This document shows, in pieces, positions 24,035 to 32,977 of a DNA stretch of 40,460 bases. The position numbers and the translations under genes are program-made. The notes beneath the pieces are model-generated. The model was not told the DNA's origin. It made no database searches and worked only from the letters and a program-made list of their open reading frames with translations. Positions within the stretch are counted from its first letter, which is position 1, and each line of letters starts with the position of its first letter. The stretch is taken from positions 1 through 40,460 of the forward strand of contig JBCDJG010000047.1 of NCBI GenBank assembly GCA_038748065.1, read 5' to 3'. Source of the stretch: JBCDJG01 sp038748065 (lineage in GTDB: Bacteria > Pseudomonadota > Gammaproteobacteria > Pseudomonadales > Halieaceae).

Positions 24035-24934
24035 ATGACAGTAGCAGCGATTGGATATCTGCGCATAGGCGCACAGGACCCCGATGCCTGGATGGCCTTT
24101 GGCACCGGCGTACTCGGACTGATGGACGCACGGATTGAGGATGCCGCAGGCGCACGCTTTCTGCGAATGGACGATCACCCCTTCCGTTTCATGGTGGAGA
24201 GCGGCGATGACACGCTGCTGGCAGCAGGATTTGAGTACCGCAGCGAGGCTGAGTGGCAGGCTGCTGTTGACGCACTGGAGGCTGCTGGCCACGCTCCCGT
24301 TCTCGGCAGCGCGGAAGAGGCTGCTCGCCGCTGCGTTATGGCCTACGCCAGCGTGCAGGATCCCTCGGGCAACACGGCTGAAATCTACTGGGGAAGAAAG
24401 CTGGACTATCTGCCCTTCGTTTCACCGGTAGCCGTGAAGCAATTCGTCACCGGTGACGGCGATACGGGAGATATGGGCTTCGGTCACGCGGTGTTGCCGG
24501 CACCGGACACAGCGGCGACCCTCGCCTTCTATACCGAATTATTGGGCTTCGCAGTCTGCGATACGCTGGATATCCCCATGCCGGAATCGCAGGTCATCTT
24601 CATGCACGCGGACAACCCGAGGCAGCATAGCCTGGCACTGTTCAATCAGCCTTACCCGGTGGGCGTGGTTCACCTTATGGTAGAGGTTGAGACACTCGAC
24701 GAGGTTGGCCTCGCCCTGGATCGGGCTAAACAGGCCGGCGCTCACATCGTGACCAGCCTCGGCCGCCACGTGAATGACAACATGCTGTCTTTTTACGTAT
24801 TAGCACCGAACGGCATGGCCGTGGAGTACGGCTACGATGGCCTGCTGATGGACTGGGACAACTTTACGCCCACCCACAGCACTGAGGGCGACCTGTGGGG
24901 CCATGAATACAATTTTCCGGGCATGAGCGAGTGA
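24035..24934 (+). CDS. Extradiol ring-cleavage dioxygenase, HsaC/BphC type
   Basis: A 299-residue type I (vicinal-oxygen-chelate) extradiol dioxygenase with two VOC modules (about 1-135 and 145-290). The iron ligands are His151 (FGHAVLP), His213 (VVHLMVEV) and Glu264 (AVEYGYDG). TSLGRHVNDNMLSFYVLAP and LWGHEY are signatures shared with HsaC, which opens the catecholic ring of the steroid intermediate 3,4-DHSA, and with biphenyl BphC. Length matches HsaC. ATG 24035 follows GGAGAGGCACC. It stands outside the CoA operon and ends 1 bp from the convergent APH gene. HsaC and BphC cannot be told apart by eye, so the substrate is open. Confidence 0.88.
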   Translation: MTVAAIGYLRIGAQDPDAWMAFGTGVLGLMDARIEDAAGARFLRMDDHPFRFMVESGDDTLLAAGFEYRSEAEWQAAVDALEAAGHAPVLGSAEEAARRCVMAYASVQDPSGNTAEIYWGRKLDYLPFVSPVAVKQFVTGDGDTGDMGFGHAVLPAPDTAATLAFYTELLGFAVCDTLDIPMPESQVIFMHADNPRQHSLALFNQPYPVGVVHLMVEVETLDEVGLALDRAKQAGAHIVTSLGRHVNDNMLSFYVLAPNGMAVEYGYDGLLMDWDNFTPTHSTEGDLWGHEYNFPGMSE

Positions 24935-24935
24935 G

Positions 24936-25988
24936 CTAAGGACCCAGCGCGCTGCGCAGGGAGTCAACGCTACCCAAGTGCTCCATGGTCGGGTGCAAAC
25001 GCTCCAGCGCACGCGTAACGAATTCAACGGGTTGCCAGGCATCCCCCATCGCAAGGGTCACGGCGGCGCCAACCCAAACGTAGGCCACATGCCAGGCGAA
25101 CTGCTTGCGCAGCTCCGTCAGGGAGGGTGCGTCTACGCCTAGAGCCAGCAGTTGTTCGCGATAGTACTCAAGCAGTGCCTCACCATCGGCTACATCCTCT
25201 GGAGCCAGAGCGCCGCCCAGGAAATAGCCAACATCGCGCATGGCCGGCGCGCGGGCCACCAGGGCCCAGTCGAGAAAGCCCGGGCGTTCGCCGTCGAGAA
25301 ACAGGTTATTGTTGTGAACATCGCCGTGAACGACCGTCGGTGTGCCCTCGTTCCACAGCGCATGAATGTCGTCTGCAGCGTCTATATACAGCTCCGCCAT
25401 CGCCGTAAAGACCGCGGGCATCTGCGAGCCACGCTCAGCCAGTGACTGCTGCACCAGGCCCACGGCAACATCGTGCTGCTGCGGCGGCTGCAACCAGCCC
25501 AGGTCACTGTCAAAGCGCTGCGAGTCCCAGTACTTCGCGTGCAGAGCGGCAAAGTCGCGCAGCACGCGTAGGATATAGTCTCGTGGCTGGCCCGTTGGCG
25601 ACAGCGTGCAGCCACTCATGCCCAGGTCCTCCAGCAGCATGACGTAGCGTTCACCAGAGGCGTCACTGTCGCTGTAATAGGGCCGCGGCACGCGCACCGG
25701 GACTTCTCCCGCCAGTGACTGGTAGAAGCGGGCCTCGCGCAGGCCCATGCCACTGGAGGTCACGAACAAGCGCTGCATTTCATCGCTGGGTGGAAATTTA
25801 GCAAACAGGCGCGCGGGCAGTTCGCTGGCTGGGTCTTCGCTGGCTCGATCATAGTGGAGCTGTAACAGGGCGCGGCCCGTTGTACCGGCATGCGCATCGA
25901 GTACATCGACCTGGCGGACGCCCACGCCCAGCGCCTGACTCAGCCAGTCGGCCGTAATATCCTCAAATCGTTCAGGGACGGGCGTCAT
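24936..25988 (-). CDS. APH-fold phosphotransferase
   Basis: A 350-residue protein of the aminoglycoside phosphotransferase / choline kinase fold. The nucleotide lobe has ARLFAKFPPSDE, and the catalytic loop VVHGDVHNNNLFLDG gives the HGDxHxxN motif. FLDWALV replaces the usual DxD metal motif. The true substrate is unknown; such proteins near acyl-CoA genes are often not antibiotic kinases. It lies 15 bp after secF and is probably on the secDF transcript. It is 1 bp from the convergent HsaC-like gene. Confidence 0.83.
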   Translation of the reverse strand: MTPVPERFEDITADWLSQALGVGVRQVDVLDAHAGTTGRALLQLHYDRASEDPASELPARLFAKFPPSDEMQRLFVTSSGMGLREARFYQSLAGEVPVRVPRPYYSDSDASGERYVMLLEDLGMSGCTLSPTGQPRDYILRVLRDFAALHAKYWDSQRFDSDLGWLQPPQQHDVAVGLVQQSLAERGSQMPAVFTAMAELYIDAADDIHALWNEGTPTVVHGDVHNNNLFLDGERPGFLDWALVARAPAMRDVGYFLGGALAPEDVADGEALLEYYREQLLALGVDAPSLTELRKQFAWHVAYVWVGAAVTLAMGDAWQPVEFVTRALERLHPTMEHLGSVDSLRSALGP

Positions 25989-26003
25989 GAGCTAGTCGCA
26001 GCG

Positions 26004-26924
26004 TCATGGGGCGATCTCCTCCTGGTCGGCACCCTCCTTCACCGGGATCATCAAATCCTCTTTACTCACACCCATAATCAGCAGCGTATTGGCGGCAACG
26101 TAGATCGAAGAATAGGTGCCCACCATCACACCCACCAGCAGGGCAATGGCAAAACCATTGATCATTTCACCGCCAAAGACAGCGAGCGCCAGCAGAACCA
26201 GCAAGGTCGTTAATGAGGTCACCAGGGTCCGCCCAAGGGTCTCGGTGAGAGAGATATTGATGACCTCCACCGGATCGCTCTTGCGAATCTTGCGGAAGTT
26301 CTCGCGGATACGGTCCGACACCACAATCGTGTCATTCAGCGAGTAGCCGATCACAGCAAGCAGCGCCGCCAGCACCGTCAAGTCAAACTCACGACCGGTG
26401 ATGGAGAAAAAGCCCAGCACGATGAGAACGTCGTGCACCAGGGCCACTACCGCACCCACGGCAAACTTGAACTGGAATCGAAAAGCGATATAGAGCATCA
26501 CCAGAGCAAGTGCGAGCAGCATTGCCAGCCCACCCTGCTCGCGTAGCTCTTCGCCCACCTGCGGGCCAACAAACTCGATGCGCCTGAGCTCAACCGAGGT
26601 TGTCGAGGTGTCCTGCAGCGTTTTCAGCAGAGCCGCACCGTCGGCATCAGAGTAGCCCTGCGGCAGGCGGATCAGGATATCTCGATCGGTGCCGAAGCTG
26701 ACTACAACAGCGCCCTCAAAGCCCCCAGCGTCCAGGGTGTTGCGTATGGCACTGAGGTCAACGGTCTCCCCGTAGAGCACCTCCACCAGGGTACCGCCGG
26801 TAAAGTCCAGGCCCCAGTTAAGCTGCTTCACGGCCAGTGAGCCAATGGCGCTCAGCAGCAGTACGGCAGAGAACACCAGGGCCAGCTTCCGCTGGCCCAT
26901 GAAATTAATCACCTTACGCGTCAT
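26004..26924 (-). CDS. secF: Protein translocase subunit SecF
   Basis: A 306-residue inner-membrane subunit of the SecDF complex, which uses the proton gradient to help proteins leave the Sec channel. After the first helix is the periplasmic start LNWGLDFTGGTLVEV, then VGPQVGEELREQGGLAMLLALA and the five further helices. VIGYSLNDTIVVSDRIREN is the conserved SecF helix. Its ATG overlaps the secD stop by 4 bp (ATGA). Confidence 0.96.
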   Translation of the reverse strand: MTRKVINFMGQRKLALVFSAVLLLSAIGSLAVKQLNWGLDFTGGTLVEVLYGETVDLSAIRNTLDAGGFEGAVVVSFGTDRDILIRLPQGYSDADGAALLKTLQDTSTTSVELRRIEFVGPQVGEELREQGGLAMLLALALVMLYIAFRFQFKFAVGAVVALVHDVLIVLGFFSITGREFDLTVLAALLAVIGYSLNDTIVVSDRIRENFRKIRKSDPVEVINISLTETLGRTLVTSLTTLLVLLALAVFGGEMINGFAIALLVGVMVGTYSSIYVAANTLLIMGVSKEDLMIPVKEGADQEEIAP

Positions 26925-28807
26925 GCGGGCTGCCTCCCACCAATTGAGAGTGTGCCGACTTTGCGGCCCCCGTAAATCAAATTGATTAGCGCCCGAGTCC
27001 CGAGAATGGCGGTAAACATGGAGGTCAGGATTCCCAGCGATAGCGTGACGGCGAAGCCCTTGATCGGCCCGGTGCCCACGGCATACAGAATGACGGCGAC
27101 AATCAGCGTGGTCAGGTTGGCGTCCAGGATCGTGGCCACGGCACGTTCAAAGCCGGCGTGAATCGCCATCTGCGGCGACAGGCCGTTGGCGATTTCCTCT
27201 CGTATTCGCGAAAAGATCAGCACGTTCGCATCCACCGCCATCCCCACCGTAAGCACGATCCCGGCGATGCCTGGCAGGGTCAGGGTGGCGCCAATCATCG
27301 ACATGGCCGCGATCAACAATACCAGGTTGGTGGTTAACGCGATCACCGCGGCGATTCCAAAGACGCGGTAGTAAACGACCATAAACAGCACCACCAAGAG
27401 GAGACCATACTGAACGGACTTCACGCCGAGGCGAATATTCTCGGCACCCAGCGACGGGCCAACGGTGCGCTCTTCGACAAAGGTGATCGGCGCAGCCAGG
27501 GCGCCCGCTCGCAGCATCAGGGCCAGCTCTGAGGCCTCGAGAGGGTTGTCCAGGCCCGAGATCTGGAAGCTCGCCGGCAAAGCGCTGCGTATGACTGGCG
27601 CGGTCAGCAGTTTCTTTTCATCGTAGGGCGTGCGCACGGCAACTTCCTCACCACTCGCCGGGTCAATGTCATAGCTGGTGCGGAACTTACGTTCGATAAA
27701 CAGGACGCCCATGCGCCGGCCAACGTTGTCCCGCGTGCCCCGGGACATGAGCATACCCCCTTCACTATCGAGGTTGATCAGCACAACCGGCTGCCCATTC
27801 TGGTCGAAGTTGGCCTGGGCATTAGTGACCCGTTCGCCCGTTATGATGACGTCACGTTCGAGCCACTCGGTCATGCCGCCGCGATCTTCACTGCGATACT
27901 CAAAGCGCTGCTTCTCCGTAGCTGGCGCGTCTATGCCCGCCACCAGCCGAAACTCGAGGTTGGCCACCTTGCCAAGAATCCGCTTGGCCTCTGCCGTGTC
28001 CTGGATGCCCGGCAGTTCCACCACTATGCGGTTGCGGCCCTGCTGCTGTACCAGCGGCTCAGATACGCCCAACTCGTTGACCCGGTTGCGCAGGGTGGTC
28101 AGGTTCTGGCTCACCGCATACTCAACAATTTCCCGAACACTCTGTTCGGACATTTCGGCGACGACGTTGAAGTTATCGCCCTCCTCGACGCTGTCGAGAA
28201 TCAGCTCGCGGTTGTTGCTGGCAATAATGCTCCGCGCCTGGTCGCGTAGCTCATCACTGCGGAAACGCGCCACAACCCGGCCTTTGTCATCCTGTGTCAC
28301 CAGGCCGCGAATGCGCTCTTCGCGCAGTAGGCGCTTGACGCTGTTAACGTAGAACTCCTGACGCCGCTCCACCGCACCGTCAACGTCCACTTCCAGCTTG
28401 AAGTGCACCCCCCCGCTCAGGTCGAGGCCTAACTTCATGGATTGCGCGCCCAAATCGCTAAGCCAGTCTGGCGTGGTGGGGGCGAGGTTCAAAGCAACGA
28501 TATAGCCATCACCGAGGGCACGCGACACTCTCGCCTGTGCAACTAGTTGCACTTCCTCTTCCTCGAGTCTGATCAGCGCGCTGCGGCCGTCATCTGAGAT
28601 GGTCTCACCAAAAAACGCAATGCCTTCGGCCTCGAGCGCACGCCGCGCCCGGTCCAGCGTCGACTCATCCATCATCTGGGCACTGCTATCGCCCGCAATT
28701 TGCAGGGCCGGATCCGGTGGGTAGAGATTGGGCGCTGCGTAAAACAGGCCCAATAGCACCACCAACAGCACCAGCAGGTTCTTCCAGAGGGGGTATTTGT
28801 TCAGCAT
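26921..28807 (-). CDS. secD: Protein translocase subunit SecD
   Basis: A 628-residue inner-membrane protein. Helix 1 (about 8-27) is followed by a large periplasmic part with LGLDLSGGVHF, the P1 domain VNELGVSEPLVQQQGRNRIVVELPG, and then the helices starting AENIRLGVKSVQYG. IVLTVGMAVDANVLIFSRIREE is the conserved SecD segment with the proton-path Asp. The start ATG is at 28807. yajC, tgt and queA, usually just upstream, are absent; purL is there instead, so it uses its own promoter at 28863-28890. Confidence 0.96.
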   Translation of the reverse strand: MLNKYPLWKNLLVLLVVLLGLFYAAPNLYPPDPALQIAGDSSAQMMDESTLDRARRALEAEGIAFFGETISDDGRSALIRLEEEEVQLVAQARVSRALGDGYIVALNLAPTTPDWLSDLGAQSMKLGLDLSGGVHFKLEVDVDGAVERRQEFYVNSVKRLLREERIRGLVTQDDKGRVVARFRSDELRDQARSIIASNNRELILDSVEEGDNFNVVAEMSEQSVREIVEYAVSQNLTTLRNRVNELGVSEPLVQQQGRNRIVVELPGIQDTAEAKRILGKVANLEFRLVAGIDAPATEKQRFEYRSEDRGGMTEWLERDVIITGERVTNAQANFDQNGQPVVLINLDSEGGMLMSRGTRDNVGRRMGVLFIERKFRTSYDIDPASGEEVAVRTPYDEKKLLTAPVIRSALPASFQISGLDNPLEASELALMLRAGALAAPITFVEERTVGPSLGAENIRLGVKSVQYGLLLVVLFMVVYYRVFGIAAVIALTTNLVLLIAAMSMIGATLTLPGIAGIVLTVGMAVDANVLIFSRIREEIANGLSPQMAIHAGFERAVATILDANLTTLIVAVILYAVGTGPIKGFAVTLSLGILTSMFTAILGTRALINLIYGGRKVGTLSIGGRQPA

Positions 28808-28862
28808 CTTATAGCTCTATGGAGGCGCACTTGGCGCGGGGTCGCCCGTCAAAGATGCGACA

Positions 28863-28890
28863 TTATAAGCACTGAAGGTTGGGCCACAAG
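28863..28890 (-). promoter_or_regulatory. Candidate secDF promoter
   Basis: On the minus strand TTGTGG (28885-28890) is followed after 16 nt by a perfect TATAAT (28863-28868), with a start near 28856 and a leader of about 50 nt before secD. It would let secDF and the APH gene be expressed independently of purL upstream. Confidence 0.6.
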
Positions 28891-28931
28891 TCGCGCTTTT
28901 CAAGGTTTTGAGCGGCGATGGCTGGACCCGG

Positions 28932-31900
28932 TCAGTTAACCCAGACGCGGGCATTACGGAACAGTCGCAGCCAGCCGCCATCTTCCTGCCAGCCGTCGGG
29001 CTGCCAGGAGTGCTGCACCGTCCGAAATACGCGCTCGGGATGGGGCATCATGATGGTGGCCCGGCCGTCCTCACTGCTGAGACCGGTAATGCCCCGGGGC
29101 GAGCCGTTGGGGTTTGCGGGGTAGGCGCTTGCCATGCCGAGGTCATTCTCAATGAAGCGTAAACCCACGGTGCCGGATACATCACAGCGATCTTCAGCGG
29201 TCTCGCTGGGGAACTGTGCCCTGCCCTCGCCGTGTGCCACGGCAATGGGCAGATGCGAGCCCGCCATGCCCTGCAGCAGGATGGAGCGGCTCTCCTCGAC
29301 TTTCACCAACGCTAGCCGCGCTTCGAACTGCTCAGATCGATTGCGCACAAAACGCGGCCAGTGGTCCGCTCCCGGAATCAGGTTCTTCAGGGTCGAAATC
29401 ATCTGGCAGCCGTTGCACACGCCGAGCGTAAAGCTGTCCTGCCGCTCAAAGAAGTTTCCAAACTGCTCGCGCAGTGCCGTATTGAACAGAATGGTTTTTG
29501 CCCAGCCTTCGCCGGCACCGAGCACGTCGCCGTAGGAAAAGCCGCCGCAGGCAACTAGGCCCTTGAAACTCTGCAAAGACTGCGCCCCCGCAAGCAGATC
29601 ACTCATATGCACGTCGACGGCGGCAAACCCGGCGCGGTCAAAAGCCGCCGCCATTTCCACCTGCCCATTCACACCCTGTTCCCGCAGTACGGCAACCCGC
29701 GGGCGCTGGCCACGGGCGATGTAAGGAGCCGCGATATCGTCATTGGGGTCAAAGCTCAGCGCAGCGGACAGGCCAGGGTCAGGCGCCGCGATGCGCGCAA
29801 ACTCTTCCTCAGCACAGATCGGGTTATCGCGTAATGACTGAATCTCAAAGCTGGTTCGAGTCCACAGCGACTGCAGGCGCGCGCGGCTTTCGTCCAGCAA
29901 GGTTCGCTCACCGGCAACAATCAGCAGGCGATCCCCGGTCGACGCCCGGCCGAGGCGATGCACGCAGTCAGCGAGGCCCAAGGCCTCCGCTCTCGCAACA
30001 GTTCCGGCCAGATCGACGCTTGCGACTTGCAAAACCGCGCCCGCTTCTTCGTTGAATAGCGCGGACAAAACTGCATCGCCCTCCCCTGCCCCGCAAAGCT
30101 GATCAATATCCAGTGTCAGGCCACAGCGCCCGGCAAAGGCCATTTCGACCAGCGTAATCAACAGGCCACCATCGGAGCGATCGTGGTAAGCCAGGAGTTT
30201 TTGATCGGCCAGCAGGCCCTGCACAAGCGCAAAAAACGCTTTCAGATCTCCGGGGTTTTCAAGGTCGGGAGGCGTGTCACCGATCTGGCCATAGGCCTGT
30301 GCCAGGACAGAGCCGCCCATCCTGTTGGCAGCTCGCCCGAGGTCGACCAGCAGCAACTCCGCGTCAGCGTCGGGATCGATCTGTGGCGTCACTGAAAGAC
30401 GCACGTCGGTGACAGGGGCAAATGCGGATACGATCAGTGACATCGGGGCTGTCACCGCCTTGTCGCCCGCAACGTCAGTCCAGGAGGTACGCATGGACAT
30501 CGAATCCTTGCCGACGGGAATCGTCATGCCGAGTTCCGGGCAAAACTGCATACCAACAGCGCGCACCGTGTCGAACAAGGCCTCGTCCTCAACGCCGTAC
30601 CCGGCGGCACACATCCAGTTCGCCGACAGCTTGATATCAGACAACTTGTCGATCGCCGTCGCGCAGATATTAGTCACCGCTTCCGCCACGGCCATCCGCC
30701 CGGATGCGGGCCCATCAAGCAGAGCCAGGGGTGTGCGCTCGCCCATGGCCATGGCTTCACCGGCATAGCTTGAGTAAGACACGGTGGTCACGGCGCAGTC
30801 CGCCACGGGCACCTGCCAGGGGCCAACCATCTGGTCTCGCGAGACCATGCCGGTTACCGTACGATCGCCGATGGTGATCAGGAAATGCTTGGCAGCCACG
30901 CTCGGCACCTGCAATACGCGCTCCGCCGCTTCCTTTAGCCCCGCGTCAAGCTGCAGCAGGGGCTGGCTGAGCTTGCGTCGCTCGATAGCACGATGCATCT
31001 TGGGCGGCTTACCGAATAGGACTGACATGGGCAGATCGACCGGCTGGTTGTCGAAGAGCGCATCACTCACCGTCAGGTGTTCAGCGGCAGTGGCCTCTCC
31101 CACCACAGCAAAGGGGCAGCGCTCACGCACACATATCGCTCGAAAACGATCGAGGTCCGCCGGTTCCACCGCCAGCACATAGCGCTCCTGGGCTTCGTTG
31201 CACCAGATTTCCAGCGGCGACATGCCGGGTTCATCGTTGGGCACCGCTCGCAGCTTGAAGCGTCCGCCGCGCCCACCGTCCTTCACCAGTTCCGGCAGGG
31301 CATTCGACAGTCCACCGGCGCCGACGTCGTGGATGAAGGCGATGGGGTTCTGCCCGCCCAGCTGCCAGCACTGGTCAATCACTTCCTGACAGCGCCGTTC
31401 AATCTCGGGATTCTGGCGCTGCACCGATGCGAAATCGAGGTCCTCGGCACTCTCACCACTGGCCATGGATGAAGCCGCGCCCCCACCCAGGCCGATCAGC
31501 ATCGCCGGGCCGCCCAGCACAATCAGCGCGGCACCTTCGGTAAAGGCGCCCTTGTCGACATGATCGTCGCGGATGTTACCGTAGCCTCCGGCAATCATAA
31601 TGGGCTTGTGATAGCCACGAACTTCAAGGCCCTCTATGCCGTTGACGGCCTGCTCAAAACTGCGGAAATAACCGCACAGGTTGGGACGCCCAAACTCGTT
31701 GTTGAAAGCGGCGCCTCCAATCGGGCCCTCCAGCATGATATCCAGCGCCGAGACGATGCGATCGGGCTTGCCATAGGCCACTTCCCAGGGCTGCGGGAAA
31801 CCCGGAATATTGAGATTGGACACAGAAAAACCCGTCAGCCCGACCTTGGGCTTGGAGCCGCGCCCAACCGCGCCCTCGTCCCGGATCTCACCGCCCGAGC

Positions 31901-32843
31901 CGGTGCCCGCGCCGGGAAAAGGCGCAATGGCGGTGGGATGGTTATGCGTCTCCACCTTCATGAGCAAGTGAATGTCTTCCTCGCTGTAGGCGTATTCGCG
32001 CGTTTGTGGATCGGGATAAAAGCGTCCGGCGCGCTGGCCGCGCACTACCGCCGCGTTGTCCGAGTAAGCCGACAGCACGTTGTCACCGCCCTGCTCGAAG
32101 GTATTGCGAATCATCGCGAAGAGCGAATGCGGCTGTTCTTCACCATCGATACGCCAGCGGGCGTTAAAAATTTTATGCCGACAATGCTCAGAGTTCGCCT
32201 GCGCAAACATCATTAGCTCAACGTCATTGGGGTTTCTCGCGAGCCCCAGGAAGCTGTCCAAGAGGTAGTCAATTTCATCATCTGCCAGCGCCAGGCCAAG
32301 GCGCACGTTAGCGGCCTCGAGCGCTGCGCGGCCCCCGCCCAGCACATCAACGCTGTCCATCTGAGCAGGCTCTGCTGACGCAAACAGACAGCTGGCAGCG
32401 GCAAGCTCCGTTAACACGCTTTCTGTCATGCGATCATGCAAGATAGCCGTCACCGCTGAACGCTGACTTTCGCTGGCTTGATCGGGCAGGCTCAGAGTGT
32501 AGGCGATGCCCCGCTCCACACGCCTCACCGTCGCCAGGCCACAGTTGTGCGCAATATCAGTGGCTTTGCTCGACCAGGGAGAAATTGTTCCCGGGCGCGG
32601 AACAACCAGCAACAGAGTCTGGGATGATTCAAGTTCCGGCGACGGTTCTGCCTCATCCGGGCCATAGGTGAGCAGTGCGGCCAGCACCGACTTGTCAGCA
32701 TCTCCAAGCTCGCCGTCACAATCGGCGAAGTGCATGTAGGTCGCGCGGTGCAGACTGATGTCGGGGTGGATGGCGGCAAGGGCCGCTGCCAGCTTGTCCA
32801 GGCGGAAAGCAGAAAGAGCCGAAGCTCCGGGCAGGATCAGCAT
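28932..32843 (-). CDS. purL: Phosphoribosylformylglycinamidine synthase
   Basis: A 1303-residue large-type PurL of purine synthesis. It makes FGAM from FGAR, glutamine and ATP. It comprises an N-terminal PurS-like domain (about 1-150), a linker, two AIR-synthase-type halves (FMIVETHNHP-like KVETHNHPTAIAPFPGAGTG is in the first), and a C-terminal glutaminase (about 1040-1303). The glutaminase nucleophile is the first Cys of LGVCNGCQMIS, near residue 1140, and its His/Glu partners lie in MMPHPERVF. Length is full. It diverges from mltF, an arrangement shared with E. coli and Pseudomonas. Confidence 0.97.
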   Translation of the reverse strand: MLILPGASALSAFRLDKLAAALAAIHPDISLHRATYMHFADCDGELGDADKSVLAALLTYGPDEAEPSPELESSQTLLLVVPRPGTISPWSSKATDIAHNCGLATVRRVERGIAYTLSLPDQASESQRSAVTAILHDRMTESVLTELAAASCLFASAEPAQMDSVDVLGGGRAALEAANVRLGLALADDEIDYLLDSFLGLARNPNDVELMMFAQANSEHCRHKIFNARWRIDGEEQPHSLFAMIRNTFEQGGDNVLSAYSDNAAVVRGQRAGRFYPDPQTREYAYSEEDIHLLMKVETHNHPTAIAPFPGAGTGSGGEIRDEGAVGRGSKPKVGLTGFSVSNLNIPGFPQPWEVAYGKPDRIVSALDIMLEGPIGGAAFNNEFGRPNLCGYFRSFEQAVNGIEGLEVRGYHKPIMIAGGYGNIRDDHVDKGAFTEGAALIVLGGPAMLIGLGGGAASSMASGESAEDLDFASVQRQNPEIERRCQEVIDQCWQLGGQNPIAFIHDVGAGGLSNALPELVKDGGRGGRFKLRAVPNDEPGMSPLEIWCNEAQERYVLAVEPADLDRFRAICVRERCPFAVVGEATAAEHLTVSDALFDNQPVDLPMSVLFGKPPKMHRAIERRKLSQPLLQLDAGLKEAAERVLQVPSVAAKHFLITIGDRTVTGMVSRDQMVGPWQVPVADCAVTTVSYSSYAGEAMAMGERTPLALLDGPASGRMAVAEAVTNICATAIDKLSDIKLSANWMCAAGYGVEDEALFDTVRAVGMQFCPELGMTIPVGKDSMSMRTSWTDVAGDKAVTAPMSLIVSAFAPVTDVRLSVTPQIDPDADAELLLVDLGRAANRMGGSVLAQAYGQIGDTPPDLENPGDLKAFFALVQGLLADQKLLAYHDRSDGGLLITLVEMAFAGRCGLTLDIDQLCGAGEGDAVLSALFNEEAGAVLQVASVDLAGTVARAEALGLADCVHRLGRASTGDRLLIVAGERTLLDESRARLQSLWTRTSFEIQSLRDNPICAEEEFARIAAPDPGLSAALSFDPNDDIAAPYIARGQRPRVAVLREQGVNGQVEMAAAFDRAGFAAVDVHMSDLLAGAQSLQSFKGLVACGGFSYGDVLGAGEGWAKTILFNTALREQFGNFFERQDSFTLGVCNGCQMISTLKNLIPGADHWPRFVRNRSEQFEARLALVKVEESRSILLQGMAGSHLPIAVAHGEGRAQFPSETAEDRCDVSGTVGLRFIENDLGMASAYPANPNGSPRGITGLSSEDGRATIMMPHPERVFRTVQHSWQPDGWQEDGGWLRLFRNARVWVN

Positions 32844-32977
32844 GTTGTGCGTGTCCGATGGGGTCTCGCGGTAAAGCCGCCATTGTACTGCGTTTGCGAC
32901 AGTGGGTTAAGCACGGCGGGCATTGCCATGGTAATTGTGCCCCTGCGGAGACCTTGCTGTCGCGCTACACTCAGGCT

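Noticed and set aside
32858..32977. Earlier start of mltF
   Set aside because: The added residues are Arg/His-rich and would bury the lipoprotein signal.
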